A DNA stretch of 64,000 bases from Methanobacteriota archaeon (GTDB taxonomy: Archaea; Thermoplasmatota; Thermoplasmata; UBA10834): NCBI GenBank assembly GCA_020348345.1, contig CP070748.1, positions 161,436-225,435 on the forward strand, written 5' to 3'. The notes beneath the pieces were generated by a model that did no database searches, had not been told where the DNA came from, and saw only the letters and a program-made list of their open reading frames with translations. Below are positions 18,539 through 26,704 of this stretch, one piece after another. A program made the position numbers and the translations under genes. Every line of letters starts with the position of its first letter. The stretch's first letter is position 1.

Positions 18539-18997
18539 GTGAGAAAGCGCTCCGGCAAGGTCGAGGAATTCGACCGGCGCAAGCTCGAGGAATCGATCAG
18601 GCGCGCAGGGGCGTCCCCCGAGGTCGTGAAGAGGATCTCGAGTCGTGTACAACCGAAGGACGAGATGTCTTCTAAGGAGCTGAGGGAGAAGGTCGCTGAG
18701 GAGCTGAGGAAGGAGAGTGATGCCCTGTCGGCCGCCTACAGATCGACTAAGCTGCTCAGGATACGGACATCTTCCGAAGCCAGGATTGGCATTGCGCGTG
18801 TAAGCGAGCAGCTCCTGAGGGACTACGGTGCGAGGTCCGGCGGGCACGTGATGATTCGACACAAGGACCATGAGGCGAAGATGCAGGTCGAAGCCCGCTC
18901 CGAATTGGATCCACAGGAGATCCAGGTGAACAAATCAGACCTCGACAAGCTGGGAGCGCAGGAAGGCGTTCGCTTGGATGTGAGATTCCCCAAGTGA
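18539..18997 (+). CDS. ATP-cone domain protein with small C-terminal beta domain
   Basis: Residues 1-85 match the ATP-cone (NrdR/ribonucleotide reductase regulatory) domain: VRKRSGKVEEFDRRKLEESI at the N-terminus, helices, and ESDALSAAYRSTKLLRI. The 60-residue tail (HVMIRHKDHEAKMQVEARS, then IQVNKSDLDKLGAQEGVRL) looks like a short beta-barrel of the kind seen at the start of CDC48-type proteins. There is no zinc ribbon, so it is not NrdR. GTG 18539 is the start, 3-8 bases after GGCGAAGG. Probably a nucleotide-sensing regulator or adaptor; partner unknown. It is convergent with the next gene across two hairpins. Confidence 0.65.
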   Translation: MRKRSGKVEEFDRRKLEESIRRAGASPEVVKRISSRVQPKDEMSSKELREKVAEELRKESDALSAAYRSTKLLRIRTSSEARIGIARVSEQLLRDYGARSGGHVMIRHKDHEAKMQVEARSELDPQEIQVNKSDLDKLGAQEGVRLDVRFPK

Positions 18998-19012
18998 ACG
19001 GGTGCGGGTCCT

Positions 19013-19058
19013 GGGTCAGAGCCGACCCGTGGGGCCAGCTTCTTTGGATGCTGGCTCC
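19013..19058. terminator. Two hairpins between convergent genes
   Basis: GGGTC/GACCC (19013-19028) is followed by a 9-bp stem, GGGGCCAGC with GCTGGCTCC (19031-19058, one G.U pair, 10-base loop). They lie in the 128-base gap between convergent genes and could end transcription from either side. No long T run follows, so a processing role is also possible. Confidence 0.4.
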
Positions 19059-19125
19059 TCAAATCCATTATAGCGAATGGTTATCCAGACGGCTCCGAGG
19101 TCATCGCCTGCTCGCTGCGCGAAGC

Positions 19126-20535
19126 CTAGTCCTTTGGATCCGATTCATCATCCGACGGCTCGATCGCGCCGGGCACCAGGATGTTCATGAACTTCTCGAA
19201 GTACTGCTTCTCCTGAATCAGTTGTTCCCTGTCGAGTTCGAGATCTGCGACGGCAGAGATTGATTTCGAGCCGAGGCCGTATGATTCGGTTCTCAACCTG
19301 TCCAGGTCCTTGGCAAGGAATCTCTCGTGCTCGGCGAGCCTCGTTCCTATCCGCTCCATCGCCATCCTTTTGAGCATATCCTCCAGGAATATGAGCTGCT
19401 CCTTCTTGCTCTTCTTCGACTTCAGCATCATCGCCGCCTCGTGCTTGAAGTCGATGCGTGCGTTCGCGTGCTCCTCATCAGTTGTCGCGATCCACACCAG
19501 CGGGTGCTCGGGCGAATTGAAAGTCACCTTCTCTGGAACCAGCGTCTCAGCCGATATCTCCGTCGCCGCGTCCCCTCCGGAGTGGTAGACGGCATAGAAG
19601 CTCATCCTCTCCAGGAAGCTCACCTCTATGAAGTCCTTTCTATTCCTCTCGGTCACCGTCGGGCTGTCCTCCACGAGCTGCTCGAGCACGGCCATCGGCG
19701 TCGTGTCGGGCTTCCTATCGCCCAACAACTTGCTCACACCGGCTATGCATTTGAGAGGTTCGTAGGTTCTCGTAAGCCAGAACGACGGCGGGAAGTTGGT
19801 CCACGACCGCTTCTTGCCGCCTTCATCCTTCTTCACCTTCAGCTTCGAGAAGGAGAATGTCGAGAACTGGTATCTGATCCTCCCGTCGACCTTCTCAAGC
19901 ACTCCAGACGGCAGTCCCTCCTTGGCGACGATCCTGTCCGCCCAGAAACCCAGATCACCGCGGAGTTTGGGTCTTGTGACAGGGCCGTTCTCGCTGATAT
20001 AGCTGAGAATTTGCCGCCTCGTCTTGGTGACAAGCCAGCTGAGCCAGATGACGAACGACTTGGGCGTCTCGATGTATGGCACCGGAAGTATCGTGTGGTC
20101 GGCTGCCGTGCCCCACGACGGCAGCACTGCCTCTCCAGGCGCGTGGGCAAAGGAACGGTCGGCATACACCTTCAACGACACTTCCTCTTCGTCCTCCGCG
20201 GACTCCCTAATAGGTGCAGGCTCGATCCTGAGGTCCGAATTGAGGAAGTAGTAGTTCTGTCTCTTCGACGTGAGCGGTACAAGCACGCCGCTGTCGACCC
20301 CTTTGGCGAGGAGCGTCCGCATCTGGATGTTGCTCTTGTCCTTGAGCTTCCGCGTCTGTGCGCTCAGTGACATGCGCCTCATCGAATCCGTCAGCGGGCT
20401 CTTCTCGATCTCTTTCCTGGTCAACGGCTGCTTGTGCATCAGGGCGAAAACGACCGCCCGTGAGACGTTGTTGGTAAGGAACTCTCCTATCTCCGTCGTC
20501 TTGTCCTTCGAAAGCTGCGCTACGTGCTGTGGCAT
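19126..20535 (-). CDS. Unrecognised protein with winged-helix-like and coiled-coil segments
   Basis: I do not recognise a family. The about 469-residue soluble protein begins with a helix-turn-helix-like region (IGEFLTNNVSRAVVFALMHKQPLTRKEIE) and has a second one near 165-200 (TRRQILSYISENGPVTRPKL). There is a central Trp/Phe-rich segment and a C-terminal lysine-rich helix (MLKSKKSKKEQLIFLEDMLKRM) with coiled-coil character ending in an acidic tail (EPSDDESDPKD). ATG 20535 fits GAGGTG better than ATG 20544. TATA GTTATAAGT lies about 50 bases upstream, and it is probably monocistronic. A DNA-binding role is plausible but unproven. Confidence 0.7.
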   Translation of the reverse strand: MPQHVAQLSKDKTTEIGEFLTNNVSRAVVFALMHKQPLTRKEIEKSPLTDSMRRMSLSAQTRKLKDKSNIQMRTLLAKGVDSGVLVPLTSKRQNYYFLNSDLRIEPAPIRESAEDEEEVSLKVYADRSFAHAPGEAVLPSWGTAADHTILPVPYIETPKSFVIWLSWLVTKTRRQILSYISENGPVTRPKLRGDLGFWADRIVAKEGLPSGVLEKVDGRIRYQFSTFSFSKLKVKKDEGGKKRSWTNFPPSFWLTRTYEPLKCIAGVSKLLGDRKPDTTPMAVLEQLVEDSPTVTERNRKDFIEVSFLERMSFYAVYHSGGDAATEISAETLVPEKVTFNSPEHPLVWIATTDEEHANARIDFKHEAAMMLKSKKSKKEQLIFLEDMLKRMAMERIGTRLAEHERFLAKDLDRLRTESYGLGSKSISAVADLELDREQLIQEKQYFEKFMNILVPGAIEPSDDESDPKD

Positions 20536-20711
20536 CCCATCCACCTCTGTGCTCTGTTTTGCTTCAAATCGGCTTGCGGCTACTTATAACTATGCGCAAA
20601 ACACCTCCTCGACCTCTGTCAGCCGGGGTTCTCGTTCGCGGGCCACTTGAGCGAGCCTCTACCGGTCGGCGCTATGGCTAGCTGCTTCCAGCTTCACTGC
20701 AGCTCCGCAAG

Positions 20712-20730
20712 GTCAGCAAGCGTAGCTGAC
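20712..20730 (-). terminator. Hairpin after the saccharopine-dehydrogenase-like gene
   Basis: GTCAGC and GCTGAC form a perfect 6-bp stem with a 7-base loop, 20 bases beyond the stop codon at 20751. It is a candidate transcript end for the leuA-C-D-B and downstream gene run. No U-tract is visible. Confidence 0.35.
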
Positions 20731-20750
20731 GAGATTGCCCTGAGCATCGG

Positions 20751-21932
20751 CTATCTGTAGTACTTCGACGAGACCTGCAGCTGCTCGTCGACCATTATCT
20801 TTCTCTTGCCGAGCTCCTTGAAGAATGGCTCGGGATCGATGCAGGCCTCAGGCGGCAGCACGCCTCTCTTGTCGATCTTGCCGTCTGCGAGCCAGTTCGC
20901 CGTTATGGATGGCGGCACTGCCGTGTCCCTCGCCGACGACAGCCCAGTCTTGCGGTCGTTCCACGTCGACACGAAGAAAGTGCACCTGGCAGGAAGGCGA
21001 TCCTTCTTGCCTGTCACATCGGTTCTCAGATAATCGTATTCATCCACGATCTCCTTGGAGTGTCTGGCGCTCGATACCGCATCGGTGTACATCGCGGTGA
21101 TGTAGTCCTTGGGAGAGCATTTGCATCCCCCGACGTTGAGCTCCTTCTCGCTGCTGAAGCCGAGCTCAGCCAACGTCTTGAAGGTCGCGAGGTCCACGTC
21201 GGGAAAGCCTATTCTGAAGCTCACATGCTTCGTCCCTTTGCCGATGAAGTCCGCCATTGTGGCAGGTTCTGAGTGTTTGATGTAATGCGCAGTGACCTTG
21301 CCTGAGGGCTCGGGCATCACGACCGACGTCTCCCCTGACATGATCGGCACTCTGATCTTCCTGCCCTTGTCGACTATCCCGGGCTTCTGTGTCATCTCGT
21401 CGAGGACGGTCCTTATCGAGTACGCTGGCATGCCGGCCTTTGTAGCCTTCTGCTTCGTCCCCCAGGTGCAGTAGATCGATATCGAATCGACCGAGTCGAG
21501 CTTGTTCGCTCCGGCGGCTCCGCATACGTTGGTGATTCCGGGGGTACTGCCTATTCCGAGCACACAGGTGACGCCGGCGTCCTCGGCCTTCTTGGTCAGC
21601 TTAAGCTGCTTCAACGTGCCGTCGTAGAATCCCCCCAGATCCGTGTAGTGCACGCCCGCCTTGATCGCGGCGTTCATGATGCTCATGTTGAGTTCGTACC
21701 AAGCCGAGTTCAGAACGACATCGACGCGCTTGAGCGCCTTGGCCATGGCTTTGCCGTCGGTCGCATCTAGCTTCACTGGTGTGACTCTGTTCGGGTTCGT
21801 CGCCTTCGCAACTTGCTTCACCTTGTCGAGATCGAGGTCTGCGGCAACGACATCCGCCTTGTAGCTGTCGACCAGGTCCTTGACTGTCATCGCACCTATC
21901 TGTCCCGACGCTCCAATAACCAGTGCTTTCAT
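20751..21932 (-). CDS. Saccharopine dehydrogenase-like NAD(P) oxidoreductase
   Basis: The Rossmann motif ALVIGASGQIGAMTVKDL opens the protein when the start is ATG 21932 (after GGTGTTGAAT); ATG 21971 would add 13 non-conserved residues. The mid-section GVTCVLGIGSTPGITNVCGA and the C-terminal catalytic domain match the Sacchrp_dh_NADP/Lys9 family, about 393 residues. Relatives make saccharopine, carboxynorspermidine or similar secondary amines. It lies 35 bases after leuB and may be co-transcribed, but no lysine or polyamine genes are beside it, so the substrate stays open. Confidence 0.82.
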   Translation of the reverse strand: MKALVIGASGQIGAMTVKDLVDSYKADVVAADLDLDKVKQVAKATNPNRVTPVKLDATDGKAMAKALKRVDVVLNSAWYELNMSIMNAAIKAGVHYTDLGGFYDGTLKQLKLTKKAEDAGVTCVLGIGSTPGITNVCGAAGANKLDSVDSISIYCTWGTKQKATKAGMPAYSIRTVLDEMTQKPGIVDKGRKIRVPIMSGETSVVMPEPSGKVTAHYIKHSEPATMADFIGKGTKHVSFRIGFPDVDLATFKTLAELGFSSEKELNVGGCKCSPKDYITAMYTDAVSSARHSKEIVDEYDYLRTDVTGKKDRLPARCTFFVSTWNDRKTGLSSARDTAVPPSITANWLADGKIDKRGVLPPEACIDPEPFFKELGKRKIMVDEQLQVSSKYYR

Positions 21933-21967
21933 ATTCAACACCACTCTCCCATCCTTTTCATCGTATA

Positions 21968-23095
21968 TCAACAGCTAGTCTTCCTGAGCCCGTCGACTAT
22001 CGCATCGCCCATCTTCGACGTCGACGTCGTTCCTCCGACGTCTGGGGTTCTGTGTCTGCCCTCTCTCAGCACTTCCTGAACCGCCTTCTCTATCCTGTCG
22101 GCGGCGCCACCGTGGCCCAGCGTATCGAGCATCAGTGCTGCTGAGAGGATCGCTCCCACGGGGTTGGCCAACCCGAGGCCGGCGATGTCTGGCGCCGAGC
22201 CGTGCACGGGCTCGAACATGCTCACGCCATCGGGGTTGATGTTGCCAGAAGGCGCGAATCCAAGCCCTCCCTGAAGAGCAGCTCCAAGATCCGTAAGTAT
22301 GTCGCCGAAGAGGTTGGGCGTGACCAGGATTTTGAATCTGCCTGGGTTCCTGATCATGTGTAGTGCAACGGCATCGACGTACTGGAATTCGCTTCGTATC
22401 CCGTGCCGCTCGGAAGCACTAGCCACCTCTTCCCTCCACAGGCCGTACATGTCCGTCAGCACGTTCGCTTTGTCGACGGACGTGACGAGGTCGAGCTCCT
22501 TTGATTTGGCGAGCTGGAACGCGTAGTCCAACACGCGTCTCGCGCCCTGCCGCGTTATCACGCCGATCTGGTACGCGAGCTCCTCCTCGTTCGCAAGGTC
22601 AATTCCGATGTCGAACTTGGCTTCATAGGCTTTCCTCTTGAGGACCAGCTCGCTCCTGGACGCCCCCTTGCCAACCCTGGCGCCGAGCCCGACATAGAAA
22701 TCCTCCGTGTTCTCTCTAACGAATCTCATGGCAATATCGCGGCCTTCGCCCGACAGTGCGGAGGGCACCCCCTCGTACAGCACAACCGGCCTGAGGTTGA
22801 CATACTGGTCGAAATGGAATCGCAGCCTGAGCAGGATGCCCTTCTCCAGCAAGCCCGGCTTTACGCGAGGGTCGCCCAGCGAGCCAAGCAACACTGCATC
22901 CTTCTCGTCCAGCACCTCCATCGTCTCGTCGGAGATGACCTCGCCCGTCTCAAGGTAGTTCGATGCCCCCAGAGGGAGCTCTTCGAAGTCCAGAGGTATT
23001 GAGTCCTGCTCCGACACAACATCGAGCACTCGTAGCGCTTCATTCGTTACCTCAGGTCCTATGCCGTCGCCTGGTATGACCGCTATTCTCGACAC
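21968..23095 (-). CDS. leuB: 3-isopropylmalate dehydrogenase (isocitrate/isopropylmalate dehydrogenase family)
   Basis: The start is GTG 23095 (GGGAGAT nine bases upstream), giving VSRIAVIPGDGIGPEVTNEA and 375 residues; the longer open frame upstream is only a shadow of leuD. Motifs include MRFVRENTEDFYVG (substrate Arg), a metal-binding region FGDILTDLGAAL and VHGSAPDIAGLGLANPVGAI for the nucleotide. The enzyme oxidatively decarboxylates 3-isopropylmalate. It overlaps leuD by 13 bases, so the two are translationally coupled. Archaeal homologues may also act on homoisocitrate or methylmalate. Confidence 0.9.
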   Translation of the reverse strand: MSRIAVIPGDGIGPEVTNEALRVLDVVSEQDSIPLDFEELPLGASNYLETGEVISDETMEVLDEKDAVLLGSLGDPRVKPGLLEKGILLRLRFHFDQYVNLRPVVLYEGVPSALSGEGRDIAMRFVRENTEDFYVGLGARVGKGASRSELVLKRKAYEAKFDIGIDLANEEELAYQIGVITRQGARRVLDYAFQLAKSKELDLVTSVDKANVLTDMYGLWREEVASASERHGIRSEFQYVDAVALHMIRNPGRFKILVTPNLFGDILTDLGAALQGGLGFAPSGNINPDGVSMFEPVHGSAPDIAGLGLANPVGAILSAALMLDTLGHGGAADRIEKAVQEVLREGRHRTPDVGGTTSTSKMGDAIVDGLRKTSC

Positions 23096-23580
23096 TGCAA
23101 CATCTCCCTCGTGTAAGCCATTAGTCCGCCCTTCTCCACAAGCATCATCACAAACGGCGGGTAACTCTTGAACTCGAATTGCCTGCCGTTCGGCTCGACC
23201 GCTATCGAGCCCGCCTCGAGGTCGATTGAGACCGTCTCGCCTTCTTCTGCATCGACCTCCGCTTCGATGACCGGCAATCCTATGTTGATCGCGTTTCGGA
23301 AGAATATGCGAGCGAAGGACTCGGCGATAACGCATGACACGCCTGCACCTACCAGAGCCCTCGGAGCGTGCTCCCTGCTGGAGCCACAGCCGAAATTCCG
23401 GCCTGCCACGATGACATCCCCGCGCTTCACCATTCCGACCAATTCGGGCCTCGCCTTGGAAAACAGGTGCTTCGCCAGCTCGGCGTTGTTCATCGTGGTG
23501 AGGAACTCCGCCGGTATGATCTGATCCGTATCGACGTTGTCCCCGAATCTCCACGCTGTGCCGCTGAGACGAGTATTCAT
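23083..23580 (-). CDS. leuD: 3-isopropylmalate dehydratase small subunit
   Basis: The 165-residue protein starts at ATG 23580 after GGAGGTG and overlaps the leuC stop (ATGA). The swivel-domain signatures VDTDQIIPAEFLTT and GRNFGCGSSREHAPRAL are complete. With LeuC it isomerises 2- to 3-isopropylmalate, or the citramalate equivalent. Confidence 0.93.
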   Translation of the reverse strand: MNTRLSGTAWRFGDNVDTDQIIPAEFLTTMNNAELAKHLFSKARPELVGMVKRGDVIVAGRNFGCGSSREHAPRALVGAGVSCVIAESFARIFFRNAINIGLPVIEAEVDAEEGETVSIDLEAGSIAVEPNGRQFEFKSYPPFVMMLVEKGGLMAYTREMLQCRE

Positions 23581-24830
23581 TCTACCACCTCCGAGGGATC
23601 GACGATCCTTCCGGCGACCGCGCTCGCAGCGACGACCGCAGGACTCGCCAGATAGACCTCCGAATCCTTGTCTCCCATGCGGCCCACGAAATTCCTGTTC
23701 GTGCTGCTGACGCATCTCTCGCCGGGCGCAAGGACTCCCATATACCCGCCGAGACACGCTCCACAGGTAGGGCCGGACACGAAGGCACCCGCATCCATGA
23801 AGATCTTCACGAGCCCCTCGTGCAACGCCTGTTCCATCACCGCCTTCGTCGCCGGGACTACAATCATCCGGACGCCTTCGCGTATCCTGCGTCCCTTCAT
23901 GATCGCAGCGGCAACTCGCAGGTCTTCAATCCTGCCGTTCGTGCATGAGCCAAGATATGCCTGGTCAATATCGACCCCGACCTCGCTCGCAGGGGAGACG
24001 TTGCTCGGAAGGTGCGGCTTCGCCACGACAGGAACCAACTCCGAGGCGTCATATTGCCTCGAATCCACATAGCTCGCGTCCTCGTCGGCAAGAACTGCGC
24101 TGTATTCTCCTCGCGCCCTGCAGGACAGGTAGTTGTCGACCACCTTGTCGGCCGGCATAATGCATGTCTTGGCGCCAGCTTCGATGCCCATGTTGGCGAT
24201 CGTTATCCTGTCCGAAAGCGAAAGCGATGATATGGCATCACCCTCGACCTCCATCGACCTATAGAGCGCGCCATCGACGCCGATGTCGCCTATGATCGTC
24301 AGAATGATGTCCTTGCCCATGACGTGCCTTCCGACGGAGCCGTTCACGGAGAATCTCATCGATTCTGGCGTTTTGAACCAGAGCACTCCTCTTGCGAACA
24401 CCGTCGCTGCTTCCGTGCTGCCTATGCCTGTCGAGAACGCCCCGAGCGCGCCGTAGGAGCATGTGTGTGAGTCCGCTCCAACTATGAGCCTTCCCGGAGC
24501 GGTGAACCCCTCCTCTATCATCACCTGGTGACAGACGCCGCCAGATCCTATCTCGAAGTAGTTGTCCACGTTGTGCTTCCTGGCGAAGTCGCGCATCTTC
24601 TTCGCCTGCTTCGCAGAGGCCACATCCTTGTTGGGGACGTAGTGGTCGGGTATCAGAACCACCTTGTCGCGCATTAGGGGGACACAGAGCGAATCGAATT
24701 CGTCGAACGCAGCAGGCCCCGTCACATCGTTCACCATCACGTAATCGACCCTGGCTTCCACTATGTCTCCAGCTGAGACGTCCTTGTCCGATTTATCCGA
24801 CAATATCTTCTCCGCTACCGTCTTGCCCAT
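23577..24830 (-). CDS. leuC: 3-isopropylmalate dehydratase large subunit
   Basis: Aconitase-fold protein of 417 residues. The three Fe-S cysteines are in GSCTNGRIEDLR and PTCGACLGGYMGVLAPGE, and the substrate/catalytic motif GADSHTCSYGALGAF is intact. ATG 24830 follows GAGGTGGG. It lies 40 bases after leuA and is coupled to leuD through a 4-base overlap. It is the archaeal-type LeuC, shorter than the bacterial form. Confidence 0.93.
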   Translation of the reverse strand: MGKTVAEKILSDKSDKDVSAGDIVEARVDYVMVNDVTGPAAFDEFDSLCVPLMRDKVVLIPDHYVPNKDVASAKQAKKMRDFARKHNVDNYFEIGSGGVCHQVMIEEGFTAPGRLIVGADSHTCSYGALGAFSTGIGSTEAATVFARGVLWFKTPESMRFSVNGSVGRHVMGKDIILTIIGDIGVDGALYRSMEVEGDAISSLSLSDRITIANMGIEAGAKTCIMPADKVVDNYLSCRARGEYSAVLADEDASYVDSRQYDASELVPVVAKPHLPSNVSPASEVGVDIDQAYLGSCTNGRIEDLRVAAAIMKGRRIREGVRMIVVPATKAVMEQALHEGLVKIFMDAGAFVSGPTCGACLGGYMGVLAPGERCVSSTNRNFVGRMGDKDSEVYLASPAVVAASAVAGRIVDPSEVVE

Positions 24831-24870
24831 CTGAGCCCACCTCGTATCCGAAGTCGTTACCGGAACGATT

Positions 24871-26511
24871 TCAGTAAGCCTTTCTGGCTTCCTTCTTGCC
24901 GTTCGCGCTTAGCTTGCAGACCCAAAGCCTGTTCAGGGCTTCAATAGTTGCGTCGACGCTCGTCGTCACGATATCCGAGCCCACGCTCTTGCCGAGGGAC
25001 AACAGGCTCGGATTCTCGTTGTCTCCGAGCTTGATGGTCACCTCGCACAACGCATTCGAGCCGCCCGTGATTGCTTCGAGTCTGTACTGCTTGAGGACGA
25101 TGGTCTTCGATACCGCGCTCCTCATGGCGCTGAGACTCGCGTCTATAGGCCCCACGCCAGTCTCAGACGCGCGGCGGACTTCCCCGTCGATGTTGAGCAC
25201 CACAGTCGCGGTGGGCGTGAAGTTCAGGCCTGTGAACGCGGTGAACTCCTCGAGTCTGATGACTGGCTCCGTCTCCTGGCCGAGTATGTCATAGGCGACG
25301 GCGAAGAGTTCGGCATCATCGAGCTTCTTGCCCGATTCGGCGTATTTCTTCACCCTCTTCACGAGCTCCTTCATCTGGTCCTTGTCGAGCGTGAGGCCGT
25401 ACTCTCTGAGCCTGCTCTCGACCGCGTGGTGGCCGGAGTGCTTGCCCATGACGATGCTCCTCTCCTTGCCGACAATTTCAGGGCGCATAGGCTCGTACGT
25501 GGAGCTCTCGCTCAATATGCCGTGAACGTGTATGCCCGCCTCGTGCGAGAACGCGTTCTCTCCCACAATGGCTTTGTTCGGCTGTACCGCGATTCCTGTA
25601 AGCTGCGACACGAGTCGCGATACGAACGCGAGCTTGCGCGTGTTTATGTTCGTCTTGATGCCGTAGAACGCCTGAAGCGCCATTACGACCTCTTCGAGAG
25701 CGGCGTTCCCGGCTCTCTCGCCGAGGCCGTTCATCGTCACATGCACCTCGTCGGCGCCTCCTCTCACTCCTCCGAGGGAGTTGGCGACGGAGAGTCCGAA
25801 GTCGTCATGGCAATGCACTGCGAGCGGGACCTTCGTTTTCGCTCGGATCTCAGTCACGAACTGCGTCATAGCCGGAGGTGTCATAACTCCGACCGTGTCG
25901 GGTATGTCTATCCTGTCAACGCCGACATCCTCAATGCTCCTGTGGACCTCGTGAAGGAAATCGAGATCCGTCCTAGTAGCATCCTCGCAACTGAACTCCG
26001 CTGTGAGCCCATGGTCCTTGGAGTACTGCACCGCAGTCACGGCTTTATCGATCGCCTCCTCCTTGGAGATCTTCAGCTTCTTCTCGAGGTGGACCTTCGA
26101 CGTTGCGAGGAATATGTGAACGGAATCGACCTCGCCACCTATCGCCGCGTCAATGTCAGTTTTGCTCGCCCTGCAAAGGGCGCACACTTCGCTTTTCAGA
26201 CCTGCTGTAGCTATCCGCTTGACGGCTTCCGCCTCGCCCTCGGAGTTGATCGGGAAGCCAGCCTCGATGATGTCCACCCCGAGCTCGTCCAGCGCCTGCG
26301 CTATCTTCAGCTTGTCATCCGTCGAAAGCGCGACGTTCGGCGTCTGCTCGCCGTCCCGCAGGGTCGTGTCGAGTATCTTGACCCTCTCGGGCATGCGCGT
26401 CGCCTCGAAGATCTTCTTGTTGTATTCGCTCACGAAGACCCCCGTGTCGGGGATCTTGAAGCCACCTTCTCCTCCTTGTTCAGGACTCTCACTGGGGGAT
26501 TGTGTCGACAT
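24871..26511 (-). CDS. leuA: 2-isopropylmalate synthase / citramalate synthase family
   Basis: Condenses acetyl-CoA with 2-oxoisovalerate (LeuA) or pyruvate (CimA). The TIM-barrel motifs LDTTLRDGEQTPNVAL, HCHDDFGLSVANS and the HxH metal site (EAGIHVHGI) are present, followed by the LeuA allosteric domain from about residue 400 (LNFTPTATVVL, GVGPIDASLSAM). ATG 26511 has GGAG nine bases upstream; translation from farther up would be out of family. The neighbouring leuCDB and a Leu-rich leader peptide favour isopropylmalate synthase, although leuCDB would also serve the citramalate-isoleucine route. Confidence 0.9.
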   Translation of the reverse strand: MSTQSPSESPEQGGEGGFKIPDTGVFVSEYNKKIFEATRMPERVKILDTTLRDGEQTPNVALSTDDKLKIAQALDELGVDIIEAGFPINSEGEAEAVKRIATAGLKSEVCALCRASKTDIDAAIGGEVDSVHIFLATSKVHLEKKLKISKEEAIDKAVTAVQYSKDHGLTAEFSCEDATRTDLDFLHEVHRSIEDVGVDRIDIPDTVGVMTPPAMTQFVTEIRAKTKVPLAVHCHDDFGLSVANSLGGVRGGADEVHVTMNGLGERAGNAALEEVVMALQAFYGIKTNINTRKLAFVSRLVSQLTGIAVQPNKAIVGENAFSHEAGIHVHGILSESSTYEPMRPEIVGKERSIVMGKHSGHHAVESRLREYGLTLDKDQMKELVKRVKKYAESGKKLDDAELFAVAYDILGQETEPVIRLEEFTAFTGLNFTPTATVVLNIDGEVRRASETGVGPIDASLSAMRSAVSKTIVLKQYRLEAITGGSNALCEVTIKLGDNENPSLLSLGKSVGSDIVTTSVDATIEALNRLWVCKLSANGKKEARKAY

Positions 26512-26520
26512 CGGAACACT

Positions 26521-26564
26521 CTCCAAAATTCTTCGATGCACAGCACTCAGGCTAGAATGAGGAG
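26521..26564 (-). promoter_or_regulatory. Possible leuA ribosome-site sequestering hairpin
   Basis: In the mRNA, CTCCTCATTCT (26564-26554, the last Leu/Ile codons of the leader peptide) can pair with AGAATTTTGGAG (26532-26521). That segment contains the leuA Shine-Dalgarno GGAG. The pairing is 5 plus 4 bp with a small internal loop. A ribosome stalled on the Leu codons would keep the site free. Confidence 0.45.
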
Positions 26565-26609
26565 CCCCAAGGGCAGCGTAAGCAGCAGGCCCGTCGACTC
26601 TTTCTTCAT
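26547..26609 (-). CDS. Leader peptide with eight leucine codons upstream of leuA
   Basis: A 20-codon frame, MKKESTGLLLTLPLGLLILA then TGA, lies 35 bases before leuA on the same strand and inside its predicted 5' leader. Eight of 20 codons are Leu (CTG x3, CTC x2, CTT, TTG, CTA) and one is Ile. Its form is that of bacterial leu/ilv attenuator peptides. GGAG about 12 bases upstream could start it. The coding value is inferred from composition and position only. Confidence 0.6.
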   Translation of the reverse strand: MKKESTGLLLTLPLGLLILA

Positions 26610-26675
26610 TTCCAGCGTTCTCCGTGCGGTGCGGTCTACCCTCGCGGGATTGACCGATTGTGTGCATGGCCTAAA

Positions 26676-26688
26676 ACAATATAAATCT
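26676..26688. promoter_or_regulatory. Divergent leuA/pheA core promoter
   Basis: ACAATATAAATCT holds overlapping TATA-like sequences for both strands. On the minus strand TTTATATTG gives a leuA transcript with a leader of about 145 bases containing the leader peptide. On the plus strand TATAAAT is about 24 bases before ATG 26705 of pheA. Confidence 0.5.
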
Positions 26689-26704
26689 TTGTGGATAGAT
26701 AATC

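Noticed and set aside
23096..23554. Apparent 153-residue N-terminal extension of leuB
   Set aside because: It is the second frame of leuD; the leuB family start is GTG 23095 with a ribosome site.
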